The translations under genes and the position numbers were made by a program. From Pseudobdellovibrionaceae bacterium (lineage in GTDB: Bacteria; Bdellovibrionota; Bdellovibrionia; Bdellovibrionales; UBA1609): a DNA stretch of 64,000 bases. The stretch is taken from contig CP060220.1 in NCBI GenBank assembly GCA_023898385.1, positions 496,001-560,000 of the forward strand. Direction: 5' to 3'. A model generated the notes under the pieces. That model had not been told where the DNA came from. It did not search any database and worked only from the letters and a program-made list of their open reading frames with translations. This document shows, piece after piece, positions 34,388 to 43,701 of the stretch (positions are counted from its first letter, which is position 1; each line of letters begins with the position of its first letter).

Positions 34388-35881
34388 ATGTTGCGACGGT
34401 TTCCTATACGAGCCAAAATGTTGGCTTACACCTTGATTATCGTGCTTGGCTTAGGCGGCAGTTTGGCCGTGACTCAGGTGATCTCCGAATCCGAACGGAT
34501 TTTAACAACCTTTACAAATAGCGCCAAAAAAACCAGCCAGTTTATTTCCAACTCCATCCGGGATCAGATTGAGGCTCAAAACATAGAAGCCATTCAAGAG
34601 ATTCTTTCCTCCGCCGACGTGAATCCCAATATCGATAGTATCAGAGTCACCGACCGCGTAGGCCTTCCCCTTTACTCCTGGAAACGAGGCGAAGGAGTTT
34701 CGACTGATAAAAAGCGAATATCCCATCGAAGTTTAGATGCCATTATGGATTCACGGGGATGGGTGGTTTATCAAGAAGGTGAACTGCTGCAAATTGGCGG
34801 CGTTATGCAAAAAGGTGAAGAAGACGTTTTTGGTTATATTCTTGTGACCTTTTCTTTGGAAGACATCACTTCGTTTATTCGAGCCAGTGCCATGAGTAGT
34901 GTAACCATCACGTCGTTATTTATGTTGATAACAGCACTGATGGCCGTATTGCTTTCTGATCGCGCCATAGGCGGATTACAGGCGTTGTCAGCGGCCACTC
35001 AGCAGTTAGCTCGTGGAGACTACTCCGTGCGGGTGAATGTGAGATCCCGCGATGAAATAGGAGACTTGGCTAATAGTTTTAACGCCATGGCTGAAGAAGT
35101 GTCGCGGTTGACGGACGAGCAGGTGGAAAAAGCCCGCATGGAGTCGGAGTTAAAGGCGGCTCAACAGGTGCAGGCATCGATTTTTCCACCCGAGTCGGCC
35201 CAGTTAGGCCCGGTGGGCGTGTGTGGTTATTATCGGGCCGCCTCTGAGTGCGGGGGGGATTGGTGGCACTACCATGAAACAGATAATAAGGTGTATTTTT
35301 GGATGGGGGATGCCACCGGGCATGGGGTGCCGGCGGCGTTAATCACAAGCGTTGCCAAAACCGTCGCCATGGTGGTGGAGCGAATTGGTGAACCCGAGCC
35401 CAAGGAGGTGATGGGGCTCCTTAATCGAGTGATCGCCGAAGCCTCTGAGGGGAAGATATTCATGACGTTCTTTTTGTGCGCTATGGATAAGGCCACAGGT
35501 GTGGTGCGGTATTCGCTGGCCAGTCACGATCCCCCTTATAAAATTCCAAGAGTGTTTTCTGATATGAAGCGGGGAGACCTTCACCCCATTTTTGAGCCCA
35601 ACAATGGACGTCTGGGGGCGGTGGCAAGGCCTGCGGCATTTTCTGAAGGCGAGTTCGTGTTAGACAAGGGCGAGTCCCTTTTTGTCTTTACTGATGGGCT
35701 TGCCGATTATATGGGCGGATCATCACATTTGGAGCGTTATATTGCACGAAATCTTCCGAATAAGGCTTCTCCTGGCCAATTTGTTCGAAATTTAGGCAAA
35801 GAAATTGATGATAAAATCGATGCCGGTTTTGAAATGGTGGATGATGTGACATTCTGTATGATCCATCGAATTGATGCTTGA
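34388..35881 (+). CDS. Membrane sensor with HAMP and SpoIIE/RsbU-type PP2C phosphatase domain
   Basis: A 497-residue inner-membrane protein. Transmembrane segments at about residues 12-32 and 172-192 flank a periplasmic sensor part with helical and PAS/dCache-like features. A HAMP linker follows (DRAIGGLQALSAATQQLARG, residues about 195-245). The cytoplasmic PP2C/SpoIIE domain (about 270-495) keeps its metal ligands in ECGGDWWHY, GDATGHGVPAALIT and FTDGLADYMGG. Proteins of this plan dephosphorylate anti-sigma-factor antagonists in partner-switching pathways. It is probably co-transcribed with the porin at 35971 and the anchored binding protein at 37066 (gaps 89 and 27 bp). The target antagonist is not in this window. 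Confidence 0.88.
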   Translation: MLRRFPIRAKMLAYTLIIVLGLGGSLAVTQVISESERILTTFTNSAKKTSQFISNSIRDQIEAQNIEAIQEILSSADVNPNIDSIRVTDRVGLPLYSWKRGEGVSTDKKRISHRSLDAIMDSRGWVVYQEGELLQIGGVMQKGEEDVFGYILVTFSLEDITSFIRASAMSSVTITSLFMLITALMAVLLSDRAIGGLQALSAATQQLARGDYSVRVNVRSRDEIGDLANSFNAMAEEVSRLTDEQVEKARMESELKAAQQVQASIFPPESAQLGPVGVCGYYRAASECGGDWWHYHETDNKVYFWMGDATGHGVPAALITSVAKTVAMVVERIGEPEPKEVMGLLNRVIAEASEGKIFMTFFLCAMDKATGVVRYSLASHDPPYKIPRVFSDMKRGDLHPIFEPNNGRLGAVARPAAFSEGEFVLDKGESLFVFTDGLADYMGGSSHLERYIARNLPNKASPGQFVRNLGKEIDDKIDAGFEMVDDVTFCMIHRIDA

Positions 35882-35970
35882 TGGTGAAACTCAAGCAACT
35901 CTTGATCGACCCATAAAACCCGTTACAATTGCACCAAAATATAGGTTTAACTGAAAGAGCGGGTATTTAT

Positions 35971-37038
35971 ATGCGGGCACTGAGTAGCGTATTAGGATTC
36001 ATTTTATTGTTTATTGGCAACGTTAGTTTTGCCGCATTTCCTGAAAGCTTATCTTTCAATGGTGACTTACGTTACAGACACGAAAGTCGACAAGTTGAGG
36101 GGCAGCGGTATCGCCCATGGAACTCCTTTCGCGTGCGTTTCAATGCACTCACTAAGGTCAACGACACCACAGAGGCCAAGTTACAGTTCACCTCAGGCGA
36201 TGGCCAACCCCGGGGCATGAATCAAAAATTATCAGACGGTTTTTCGAAAAAACCATTTAATATTAGTCTTGCCTACATTGATTGGAAGCCGATGGCAGGC
36301 GGGCAAGTGCATGCGGGCAAAGTGCCGCTGCCGCTTTATAAACCAGGCAACAGCGATTTGATATTTGATCATGATGTGACTCCAGAAGGTGTGGCTGTGA
36401 AGTATGAAATGGGTTCCACCTGGAAACCTTTTTTTAGCGCATTTAATTTTTGGTTAAAAGAAGATTCCGGAGGCGATGACGCTCACCTGGTTGGCGGCCA
36501 GGTGGGAGTGAAGTCTGAAATGGGATCTCATAAAATGTCCTTAGAGTTGGCCAGGTATTCTTATTTGGGAGCAAAGGGCTCTGCCGCGTTTTACTCGGGA
36601 TATGAAAATAATAATACAGTTTCTGGTGGGCTCTATTCTTTTGACTACGATATTAATGAGGTGGGTTTTGATTACGCATTGAGCACGGCATGGGGGCCGC
36701 TGTCCCTTTGTGGTCAGTATGTTTTTAACTCAGCCATTGATACAGACAACACGGGATATTATGTGGGCGTGGGTTTGGGATCCACCAAAAACGTGGGTGA
36801 TTTTAAATTCGACCTTAACTATCGGCATATTGAAAAAGATGCCGCGGTGGGGGTGTTTATCGATTCGGACTTTGCCGGAGGCAAGACAGACTCCAATGGG
36901 TCTAAAGTGAGAGTGGCTTATAAAATGGCCGAGAACAGTTTTTTTGCTCTTAGTCACTTTGTGAATAAGAATTCCGTTTCCACAAGCAATCCCAGCAAAT
37001 TTGATAAAACCATGTTTGACTTCTGGGTGACCTATTAA
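35971..37038 (+). CDS. Outer-membrane porin-like protein
   Basis: A 355-residue protein with a signal peptide (MRALSSVLGFILLFIGNVSFA). The mature part is a chain of amphipathic strands: LSFNGDLRYRHESRQVEGQ, FRVRFNALTKVNDTTEAKLQF, FNISLAYIDWKP, and others ending FDFWVTY. The N-terminal RYRHE pattern and a strand-turn length of about 25 fit a 16-18-strand porin, similar to alginate-export/putative porin families. The start is 35971; the in-frame 35929 would add 14 unlikely residues. Its position between a sensor phosphatase and a binding protein suggests it admits the ligand that this operon responds to. Confidence 0.8.
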   Translation: MRALSSVLGFILLFIGNVSFAAFPESLSFNGDLRYRHESRQVEGQRYRPWNSFRVRFNALTKVNDTTEAKLQFTSGDGQPRGMNQKLSDGFSKKPFNISLAYIDWKPMAGGQVHAGKVPLPLYKPGNSDLIFDHDVTPEGVAVKYEMGSTWKPFFSAFNFWLKEDSGGDDAHLVGGQVGVKSEMGSHKMSLELARYSYLGAKGSAAFYSGYENNNTVSGGLYSFDYDINEVGFDYALSTAWGPLSLCGQYVFNSAIDTDNTGYYVGVGLGSTKNVGDFKFDLNYRHIEKDAAVGVFIDSDFAGGKTDSNGSKVRVAYKMAENSFFALSHFVNKNSVSTSNPSKFDKTMFDFWVTY

Positions 37039-37065
37039 TTTGGGTCTATAAAGAGAGGTTTTTAA

Positions 37066-38130
37066 ATGAAAGTCCAGTGGGTGTTGAATATAGCCATAGT
37101 GTTGGGGTTTGCATCAGTCGGGCATGCGGCGAAACCTCGATGTCTTTACATCAGCTCTTATCATCAGGGGTATGCGTGGTCTGATGGAGTGGAGCGTGGG
37201 GTTCGCGAAGCCCTTGGAGATCAGTGCGAATTCAAGCAATTTGATATGGACACCAAAAGAAATGCCGATGAAAAATTTATTTTAGAACAAGCCAAAAAGT
37301 CCAAAGAGTTGGTGGAATCCTGGAAGCCCGATGTGGTGATTGTCTCCGATGATATTGCAGCCAAAGAGGTGATTGTTCCCTATTTTAAAGATGCCAAAAC
37401 GCCTTTTGTCTTTTGTGGTGTGAATTGGTCGGCAGAAGAGTATGGATTTCCCTTTAAAAACGTAACCGGCATCATTGAGATTGCTCCGGTCAAAGAAATG
37501 CTGGAGAAGGCTAAATCCATTACGGGAGGAAATCGGGCCATTTACATCGGTGCTGACACCCTCACCGAGACGAAAAACCTAGATCGGTTTGAAGAAGCCG
37601 CACCAACGGTGAATGTTATTTTGGATAAAGCCCTTGTGTCCACCACTGAAGATTGGCTGAAAATTTACAATGAGGCCCAACAAAAATATGATTTCATTGT
37701 GGTGGGCTCAAAGGCCGGCATAAACGATTGGGACCCAGATAAAATCGATAGTGAAATCATGAAGACCACTCGCATTCTTTCGGTCACCAACCATTCTTGG
37801 ATGATGCCATTTACAGTGTATGGAATGGCCAAGGTTCCAAAAGAACACGGTGACAAAGCCGCTCAGTACGCATTGAAAATTCTCTCAGGCACAGCCCCGT
37901 CGGATCTGCCCATTATTGCTAACGAGCAATGGGAAACATGGGTTAACGAGCAGCTCATGAACGCTGGGCACATTGATCTAGGCCCGTTGCCCAAAGAAAA
38001 TGTGTTTGCCGTGGATGGTGGTGAGCTAATGCTAAAAAAGAAGGCGCCCGATCGCGAACAGATTTTATGGATTGTTCTTGGCGGCATCGTCTTTATGATG
38101 GTGATCTATTTGGTCAAAAAGAAGAGATAG
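37066..38130 (+). CDS. Membrane-anchored ABC-type substrate-binding protein
   Basis: A 354-residue protein. It has a signal peptide (cleavage after GHA), then an ABC_sub_bind-like periplasmic-binding fold: RCLYISSYHQGYAWSDGVERG, PDVVIVSDDIAAKEVIVPYF, FVFCGVNW, NVTGIIEI and RAIYIGADT. Unusually it ends with a transmembrane helix and basic tail (ILWIVLGGIVFMMVIYLVKKKR), so it stays tethered to the inner membrane. No permease or ATPase gene is next to it. This layout is known from ligand sensors rather than importers, so a sensing partner for the phosphatase at 34388 is inferred. Confidence 0.82.
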   Translation: MKVQWVLNIAIVLGFASVGHAAKPRCLYISSYHQGYAWSDGVERGVREALGDQCEFKQFDMDTKRNADEKFILEQAKKSKELVESWKPDVVIVSDDIAAKEVIVPYFKDAKTPFVFCGVNWSAEEYGFPFKNVTGIIEIAPVKEMLEKAKSITGGNRAIYIGADTLTETKNLDRFEEAAPTVNVILDKALVSTTEDWLKIYNEAQQKYDFIVVGSKAGINDWDPDKIDSEIMKTTRILSVTNHSWMMPFTVYGMAKVPKEHGDKAAQYALKILSGTAPSDLPIIANEQWETWVNEQLMNAGHIDLGPLPKENVFAVDGGELMLKKKAPDREQILWIVLGGIVFMMVIYLVKKKR

Positions 38131-38438
38131 CAGGGCATTGGGCGCTTCCCATTGGCCTCTGTCTGTGTGCGCGAGGGAGCATTTGGCTTTGCAAATCCTA
38201 TAAGCGTCAGACAAAAAGCTTAAGCGTCTTATTTTAAGACAATTGTGTCAGGTCTTAACTTTCCAGCGATTTTGTCACCCTGTTAATTCCATGCTGTATC
38301 TCGTGCTTTATTAGATACCGCTTTGTACTAAATCTCTTTTTCAGCAAAAAACCTAATCGTATCAAAATAAGACGGAATAGGTTTCTTCTCTGGTCGGAGG
38401 GGCCACCCTAAGGTACTATAAAATGAGAGGGGTGGGTT
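38131..38438. other. Intergenic gap with no recognised element
   Basis: This 308-bp A/T-rich gap follows the binding-protein gene. I see a self-complementary stretch near 38231-38250 (gtcttattttaagac) and the ribosome-binding site GAGGGG before 38439, but no gene, RNA or repeat family. Confidence 0.5.
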
Positions 38439-38861
38439 ATGAGAAATCTTAAAATTCTGAGCGTGGTCGTTTACTTTCTGGCAGCGCCCTGCTGGGCCCA
38501 GCAGCTCGATGAGCATTCTGAACGAGCTCTAGAGCAAACCGTGGACCTATTAAATACAAAATCGCAAAGAGAAAAAGCGGCCGCCGAAACTTCGCAGTCG
38601 CGAGAAGCCCACCAAAGGGCAAAAGATCTCGCTGGCAGCGAAGAAAACCTCGATCAGATTTACAATCTATCCGGCAAGATTTTTCAGGATTTAGCAAAAA
38701 AAGCCAACGGCGATCCCAAGAAAATGCAAGAACTACTAGATCAAGCGCTAGCTGACCCCCAAGGTTTTGCAAGCCAATTCACGCCCGAACAAAAACAACA
38801 GCTAAAAAATATTTCTATCGATATCGAAAAAGTCAAAGGGGCCTCAGGCGGTGCCATGTAA
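38439..38861 (+). CDS. Small secreted helical protein
   Basis: A 140-residue product with a signal peptide (MRNLKILSVVVYFLAAPCWA). The mature protein is charged and helical with no cysteine (ALEQTVDLLNTKSQREKAAA, NGDPKKMQELLDQALADP). The start is supported by GAGGGGTGGG upstream. The family is not recognised. A coiled-coil periplasmic role is possible. The transposon-like unit begins just downstream on the other strand. Confidence 0.7.
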   Translation: MRNLKILSVVVYFLAAPCWAQQLDEHSERALEQTVDLLNTKSQREKAAAETSQSREAHQRAKDLAGSEENLDQIYNLSGKIFQDLAKKANGDPKKMQELLDQALADPQGFASQFTPEQKQQLKNISIDIEKVKGASGGAM

Positions 38862-38912
38862 TCTCCGGAGCAAAGAGTGGCACGTAGAAAGGTAAGGTAA
38901 CGTTCCATTTCC

Positions 38913-40256
38913 TTAGGACGGTTCCATTATTTCGCAGCCCAAAAACGTTAGTCTGACATTTCCTGTAATATTAAGTCGGTTTTTCCAATATTCTTCCCAC
39001 TCGCCGGCACTTGTTATGCGTTTTATGATGATTTTTGTCATCTTTTCGGCGCCTTTTTTACTCCAACCGAACCCGATCTTTTTTATGCGGCGGCCGATTT
39101 CGCGCATCATTCTCTCTATCATTGAACTCACTCGGGGATTCTTTAATCCCATATGAAGCCACGTGCGTAAGTAAGCAAACATCCCTTTTTTGGCTCGTAT
39201 CAAGTACCTCGCGGCATCTCCGTAACCCTTCGTAATTAATTCATCGATTAAGTCTTGAACGCCTTTTTCTGCCATCCAAATTTTTTTCTCAAGACCTAGC
39301 TTTTCCTCTGCGCTGACCTGATCGAAGTCTTCTTCAGGTATATGTAATTCAATCGCTGCAGCTAATTCACCCTGGAACGATCTTGTTTCTTCTATTGAAG
39401 CACCTCCTTCTATGCGTAAAGGCTGATAGATATCCTTTACGATGTGCCAGTGACATCGTTGATGATCGAGCGTCAACTTCTTAAGACCATGTATCAGTCC
39501 GGCCTCGCCATCTGAGACCAGCACATTAGCTATGGCTTTAAATTTTACTCGCTCATTAGGATGGTTAGCGGCTTTGATCATTTGCCCAATGCTTTGCCAA
39601 CTCTCATCTGTCCAAGCGCCATATGGACGGACGCCTCCATCTCGATCCACACCAACTACAACCTTCACCTCTCCGCGATTCGACTCGTACTCTGGCTTTT
39701 TCTTATAACCAGTGCCATCGGCAACTAACGTATCACAGCGGCCCTTAAGAGGGATTTCGTCACAACAACTTGCCATAACCCACCGATGAAGAGTCGTGTG
39801 GGGGATCTCAATCGATCCAATGCTTTTTAAGTGAACCTCACCTCGACGATAGCTCTGCTCACTGAGAAGCTCCACAACAGTCTTCTCTAACTCTACGGAT
39901 TTTTTCTGATACCGATCGAGTCCTAAAAAAGTTCTCAGTGGGATCGTCGTCTTATGGCAGCTTTTGCATTTGAGCCGGGTCCATAGCACCGTCACTGTAC
40001 CCACACCCGTTCGAACCGTCTTTTTTTCTTCTCGTCTTGTGACAACAAGATGTGACTTCTTGCAACAGTCGTGGCGACCCACCCCCAGCACTTTCTTGTA
40101 GACCATGTCGTCAAGTAGCCTTAACAACACCTGCAAAAACCCGGGTATACCCTCGCGCTCAAATAACTCTTTTGACGCTAAGAGTAGCTCGTCTAAAGTA
40201 AATTCATTTTCTGATAGACTTGCGCCCACTTTTAAAGACAATATTTGCTCAATCAT
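38913..40256 (-). CDS. DDE transposase, ISLre2/ISKra4-like (Mutator-type)
   Basis: A 447-residue protein. A zinc-ribbon-like N-terminal part (RHDCCKK ... LKCKSCHKTTIPLR) precedes a DDE core: first Asp in LVADGTGYKKK (about residue 186), second in VLVSDGEAGLIHGLKK (about 250) followed by QRCHWHIVKDI, and a likely third acidic residue in SSMIERMMREIG. The end, GFGWSKKGAEKMTKI, matches the C-terminal WS.KGAE pattern of ISLre2/UPF0236-type transposases. The frame is intact. It lies 62 bp after the zinc-ribbon gene at 40319, both on the minus strand. Terminal inverted repeats could not be found by eye, so the element's ends are undefined. Its start region carries a hairpin that covers the ribosome-binding site. 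Confidence 0.8.
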   Translation of the reverse strand: MIEQILSLKVGASLSENEFTLDELLLASKELFEREGIPGFLQVLLRLLDDMVYKKVLGVGRHDCCKKSHLVVTRREEKKTVRTGVGTVTVLWTRLKCKSCHKTTIPLRTFLGLDRYQKKSVELEKTVVELLSEQSYRRGEVHLKSIGSIEIPHTTLHRWVMASCCDEIPLKGRCDTLVADGTGYKKKPEYESNRGEVKVVVGVDRDGGVRPYGAWTDESWQSIGQMIKAANHPNERVKFKAIANVLVSDGEAGLIHGLKKLTLDHQRCHWHIVKDIYQPLRIEGGASIEETRSFQGELAAAIELHIPEEDFDQVSAEEKLGLEKKIWMAEKGVQDLIDELITKGYGDAARYLIRAKKGMFAYLRTWLHMGLKNPRVSSMIERMMREIGRRIKKIGFGWSKKGAEKMTKIIIKRITSAGEWEEYWKNRLNITGNVRLTFLGCEIMEPS

Positions 40257-40263
40257 TTGGTGG

Positions 40264-40304
40264 TCTCCTTGTTGTTTGTTTTTAGTCGAGCATCAACAAG
40301 GAGA
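40264..40304 (-). promoter_or_regulatory. Hairpin sequestering the transposase ribosome-binding site
   Basis: A perfect 11-bp stem is formed by tctccttgttg (40264-40274) and caacaaggaga (40294-40304). On the minus-strand mRNA the downstream arm contains AAGGAG, 8 nt before the transposase ATG, so folding would hide it. Similar structures protect several IS elements from expression by read-through transcription. Translation of the upstream gene could open it. This is inferred from sequence alone. Confidence 0.65.
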
Positions 40305-40318
40305 TCATTTTTATCTTC

Positions 40319-40984
40319 TCAACGCCACCACTTATCACTCTTGCGAACAACCTTTCTTCGACGACTCGATGGAGCTTTCAACTGAGCTTGGTGTTCTTTT
40401 AAACACCGAGGACACCATTTCGTTCGCTTGGCATTGTGAAGACTTCTTTGCCACTTGCACTTACACTTTAAACACTGCCAATCAAGTGGCGCGTCTATAT
40501 GCTCGTAGGACTTTGATAAAAGCTTGGCATTGTGATCTTTGGCAAGCTTTCTGATCTCCTTGACTGTGGCCTTTCTTTTTAAAGCCCCCTCTCGCCTTCG
40601 ACAGATGGGACACCACTTGCCTTGGCTAACATTGGCTGGGGTCATAAAAAACATGTGACCCCATAAACACTTCCACTTAAGCATCGTATGGGCATCGATG
40701 TAGATTCTAGATAAACAAAGCCCTTTATGTGCCTTGGCCCGAGCCCTTTGTATTGTAATGTCGCCTCGAAGCTCCTCACCACGACGCTTAAAATAACATC
40801 GCCTACACCAACTGCCTTGCTTAATGTTCTCTGGTGTCGCCAACCACTCATGACGAGCCTCGCACCGCCATAACATCTTTGTTCGACCGTTTGCATACTC
40901 TTTTGTTAATAACCGACCACCGCGAGTTCTTGCTATTCTTCGCAACTCACGTAGTTGTTTTAGACGGGCTGTCTTAGTCATCAC
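40319..40984 (-). CDS. Triple zinc-ribbon (treble-clef) protein linked to the transposase
   Basis: A 221-residue, very basic protein with three copies of one roughly 55-residue module. Copy 1 has LLTKEYANGRTKMLWRC, HEW and GSWCRRC. Copy 2 has CLSRIYIDAHTMLKWKC, GHMF and GKWCPIC. Copy 3 has LLSKSYEHIDAPLDWQCLKC, CKW and TKWCPRC. Each offers a pair of CxxC-like half-sites for one zinc. The pattern W.C..GH.W...WCP.C is that of DUF723-like/treble-clef zinc ribbons found in phage and homing-nuclease proteins. DNA binding is likely. Being in one operon with the transposase, it may be a second transposition protein. ATG at 40984, or 40981 three bases later. Confidence 0.72.
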   Translation of the reverse strand: MMTKTARLKQLRELRRIARTRGGRLLTKEYANGRTKMLWRCEARHEWLATPENIKQGSWCRRCYFKRRGEELRGDITIQRARAKAHKGLCLSRIYIDAHTMLKWKCLWGHMFFMTPANVSQGKWCPICRRREGALKRKATVKEIRKLAKDHNAKLLSKSYEHIDAPLDWQCLKCKCKWQRSLHNAKRTKWCPRCLKEHQAQLKAPSSRRRKVVRKSDKWWR

Positions 40985-41235
40985 TTCAATCCAGACAATA
41001 AGGTGTAAAACTCAAAAATACTCTAGCACTATTCAACAGTTACGGTGAATTCATAAAAACTGTCGCTGTTTGAGACGCCCAATTGGGCTTAAGCTTCGAC
41101 CCACAACAATGGCGCAGCTATTCTCAAATTGATGCATAAAAAACGAGCAGTACAGCAAAAATAACTAAAGTTATTCACCGCATCAGACGATACTAAGTAT
41201 ATCAATTTTAATGGAGTGCTTAATATGGAGGCAAA

Positions 41236-43518
41236 ATGTCGCCCTACAAAAATGGAACGTTACCAAAGGTAAAATCAATATCGGTGTTTCTGGTCTTTTT
41301 AGCAGCGCTGGCGTCTTGCCAGCTTGGCGATAATCGCATGCATGGAAAAATCAGCAGTTCAGGCGCGGCAACGCTGGAACCACCGGTGAACCTTGTTGTT
41401 ACTAACACTTGGATCGACAGGTTGGCACTCAACTGGCAGCCTCCTAGTGCGACCGTGTCCGCTTATAGGGTCACCTATGCCATGGGAAGTGTTGCACCAG
41501 AGTCTTGTGCGGGTGGAGTTGTCGTAGCTTCACCTTCGTTTATTTTAGATGCATTAGTTTCGGATCAAGAATACAGTTTTGCCATTTGTTCGCTGGATTT
41601 GGCCACAGGCGAGATGTCGCCCCTTTTGGCCGTTACGAGCCATACACTAAAAGCTGTGAGCTTGAGCGAAGTCTATGTTGGCAACAGCAATTGGAATACA
41701 TATGTAGATAACGATGGGCTTGACCCCTACAGTGGTACCAATACGGCTTGCAGTGGCGCAGTGACAGGTTTTTTAGGCTGTTTGCACGGCGGTGAAATAC
41801 GAAAAGTTGAGGTGCCCACATTGGCGAGTTGTGGAAACTATGTGGCGCGAGACTCATTGGGTGTATTCAATTGGATATGCCAAGATTCAGGCACGGTGAC
41901 ATTTTACTCTACCGGGTTAAGGTTGGCTAAGGGCTTGCGAGACCTGCTTGACGGGGATGGGTGGTTTGAAAACCATTTGATCGTAGGGCAGCCCGGTCAA
42001 GATGAATTTGCCACACTAATGAGTTCCTCTTGGTGGACAAATCCTATAGAGCCGTTACCTCCGGGTTCGGGGGCGCTGTCAACGCCTGGTACGATTTATT
42101 ATTTGGCCGCTGATAGAACCGATGACACCCATGAACTCGCTGATGGTGTTGCCGTAGTCACTGCACCCGGCGTCGTTTTGACGGGGGGTGCAACCAGTTA
42201 TGTGTTTCACGCCTTTGGTAAAAACTATTTTTGGATAGAGGCCGATGTGTCGAGCACAGCCAATCCATCGATTTCTGTTTTTGTAGGAAGCCATTTTCGG
42301 ATAATCAATTCCGCAGTTAGAAATCAGCCAATCTATGTGAGCAATGCAAGCCGGTTTCGAATCATTAATACAAAGGTAATCGATTCTTTATCAAATGGCA
42401 TAGAACTTAACAGTTCGAATCAGTTCCAAGTAGCCCATGTCAGCACTGCAAATAGTGCCCAGCGGGGTGTCTACGTATCTGGTGGAACTGAGAACTCTTT
42501 TGTCAATATCACCAATATCAATAACGGCGATAGCGGCATTGAGTTCATTGGGTCGAGCCCCGTCACGGTTTCTGGTATTTTGAGTTCGAGCAATAAGGGT
42601 TACGCCTTACGCTACTTTCCAGGAGGTACAGCCTCTCACCTGACATCGTTCAATGATTTTCGCGGCTTTTATGCTTCGTCAAAGGCGGACATTTTATTAA
42701 ATCAATTTTTGCGCTACGGGCACAGTTCGCTGGTATTGAATTTAAATAGCGTGGATAGCTCAACGTTTTCTCAGATCGCTATTTCGGATCCCGGGGAAGG
42801 AATAACTTCTACCACCAGCGACAACAACAAGTATACAAACAATATTTTATTGGCCGGCGCACCCACCTGCACGTCCTCGGGTGGTACCAACCCAGGTTTA
42901 GATTCGTCCTGCAACCTGACAGATGCCAGTGATGGAGTTCGGCGAACGGTCTTATCGCCGGCCAGTTCCTTTTTTGGTGAAGTGTCCTTCGATGCGACCA
43001 ACGCTCATGGCGGTGTGAGTTTAACGGCGTATGCGTCTATAACTGATTGGCTTAACTTTGATAATATCTTTAGGGTGTGGGGGCGTAGCGGTTATGTCTA
43101 CCCTTCGGTAAACCTCACCGACCAGTGCAATGCCGGTGATTGTCAGATATGGGATTTGAGACTTAAAAGTGGAGCTAGCGACTATTTAAACAAAAGCTAT
43201 GATGGTCTCAATTCAAATTTGGCCTTTGTGGCCGGCCAAACCTGTCCGCCAGCGGTAGACGGTGATTACACATTGACCGATGAGCAGGCCCCAGCCAATA
43301 CATTCTTAGTGAATGCCACAGAAATTCTTTTTGATTTTGAAGGTGATGATGATGGACTTTGCGAAAACAACGAGTCGTGCATTTACTCTCCCAATTTTGG
43401 CTTTTATCAAGGCGAGGGTGACTATAGGTTGCAGGGCACATGTACGTTTCAAGACGGCAGCGGAGGCAATCCCGTCACAGGGGTCAAGATGTTCGCATAT
43501 CCTGTCAACGGCGCTTGA
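41236..43518 (+). CDS. Lipoprotein with fibronectin III domain and right-handed beta-helix
   Basis: A 760-residue lipoprotein (lipobox LASC at about residue 28). Residues about 50-135 form a fibronectin III domain (PPVNLVVTNTWIDRLALNWQ ... SFAICSLD). The middle (about 280-560) is a parallel beta-helix with short stacked rungs (SASRFRIINTKVIDSLSNGI, ENSFVNITNINNGDSGIEFI). The C-terminal part is Cys-containing and probably globular. The start is supported by GGAGG 6 bp upstream. Such proteins are surface adhesins or polysaccharide-active proteins; no catalytic residues are evident. It resembles the GLUG and Ig-like lipoproteins elsewhere in this window in style, not in sequence. Confidence 0.8.
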   Translation: MSPYKNGTLPKVKSISVFLVFLAALASCQLGDNRMHGKISSSGAATLEPPVNLVVTNTWIDRLALNWQPPSATVSAYRVTYAMGSVAPESCAGGVVVASPSFILDALVSDQEYSFAICSLDLATGEMSPLLAVTSHTLKAVSLSEVYVGNSNWNTYVDNDGLDPYSGTNTACSGAVTGFLGCLHGGEIRKVEVPTLASCGNYVARDSLGVFNWICQDSGTVTFYSTGLRLAKGLRDLLDGDGWFENHLIVGQPGQDEFATLMSSSWWTNPIEPLPPGSGALSTPGTIYYLAADRTDDTHELADGVAVVTAPGVVLTGGATSYVFHAFGKNYFWIEADVSSTANPSISVFVGSHFRIINSAVRNQPIYVSNASRFRIINTKVIDSLSNGIELNSSNQFQVAHVSTANSAQRGVYVSGGTENSFVNITNINNGDSGIEFIGSSPVTVSGILSSSNKGYALRYFPGGTASHLTSFNDFRGFYASSKADILLNQFLRYGHSSLVLNLNSVDSSTFSQIAISDPGEGITSTTSDNNKYTNNILLAGAPTCTSSGGTNPGLDSSCNLTDASDGVRRTVLSPASSFFGEVSFDATNAHGGVSLTAYASITDWLNFDNIFRVWGRSGYVYPSVNLTDQCNAGDCQIWDLRLKSGASDYLNKSYDGLNSNLAFVAGQTCPPAVDGDYTLTDEQAPANTFLVNATEILFDFEGDDDGLCENNESCIYSPNFGFYQGEGDYRLQGTCTFQDGSGGNPVTGVKMFAYPVNGA

Positions 43519-43701
43519 GAGCTAAGGTTTTTAATTTCGCGGGATCGTTGTGTGCAAAGGGTAAGTGGCTCCCAGCTAAAACCGACACGGGTAGATGAAT
43601 CACAGGAATAACCTAGTCAAAAGATATTGTTTAAAAATCGGCCGGCATAATAAACCGTTAATTATCTTCCGTTGCCTCAGCTCATATTCATCAAAAAATC
43701 T

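Larger units (their letters stand above)
38913..40984 (-). mobile_element. Two-gene transposon-like unit (zinc-ribbon protein + transposase), ends undefined
   Basis: The two minus-strand genes, separated by 62 bp, form one apparent operon of an insertion element. The span given is that of the genes only. I looked for inverted repeats in 38862-38912 and 40985-41235 and saw none convincing, nor a target-site duplication. The 251 bp to the right of it (40985-41235) show no gene. Confidence 0.6.

Noticed and set aside
38862..41235. Terminal inverted repeats of the transposon-like unit
   Set aside because: I compared the left and right flanks by eye and found no convincing inverted pair or target duplication, so no ends are reported.
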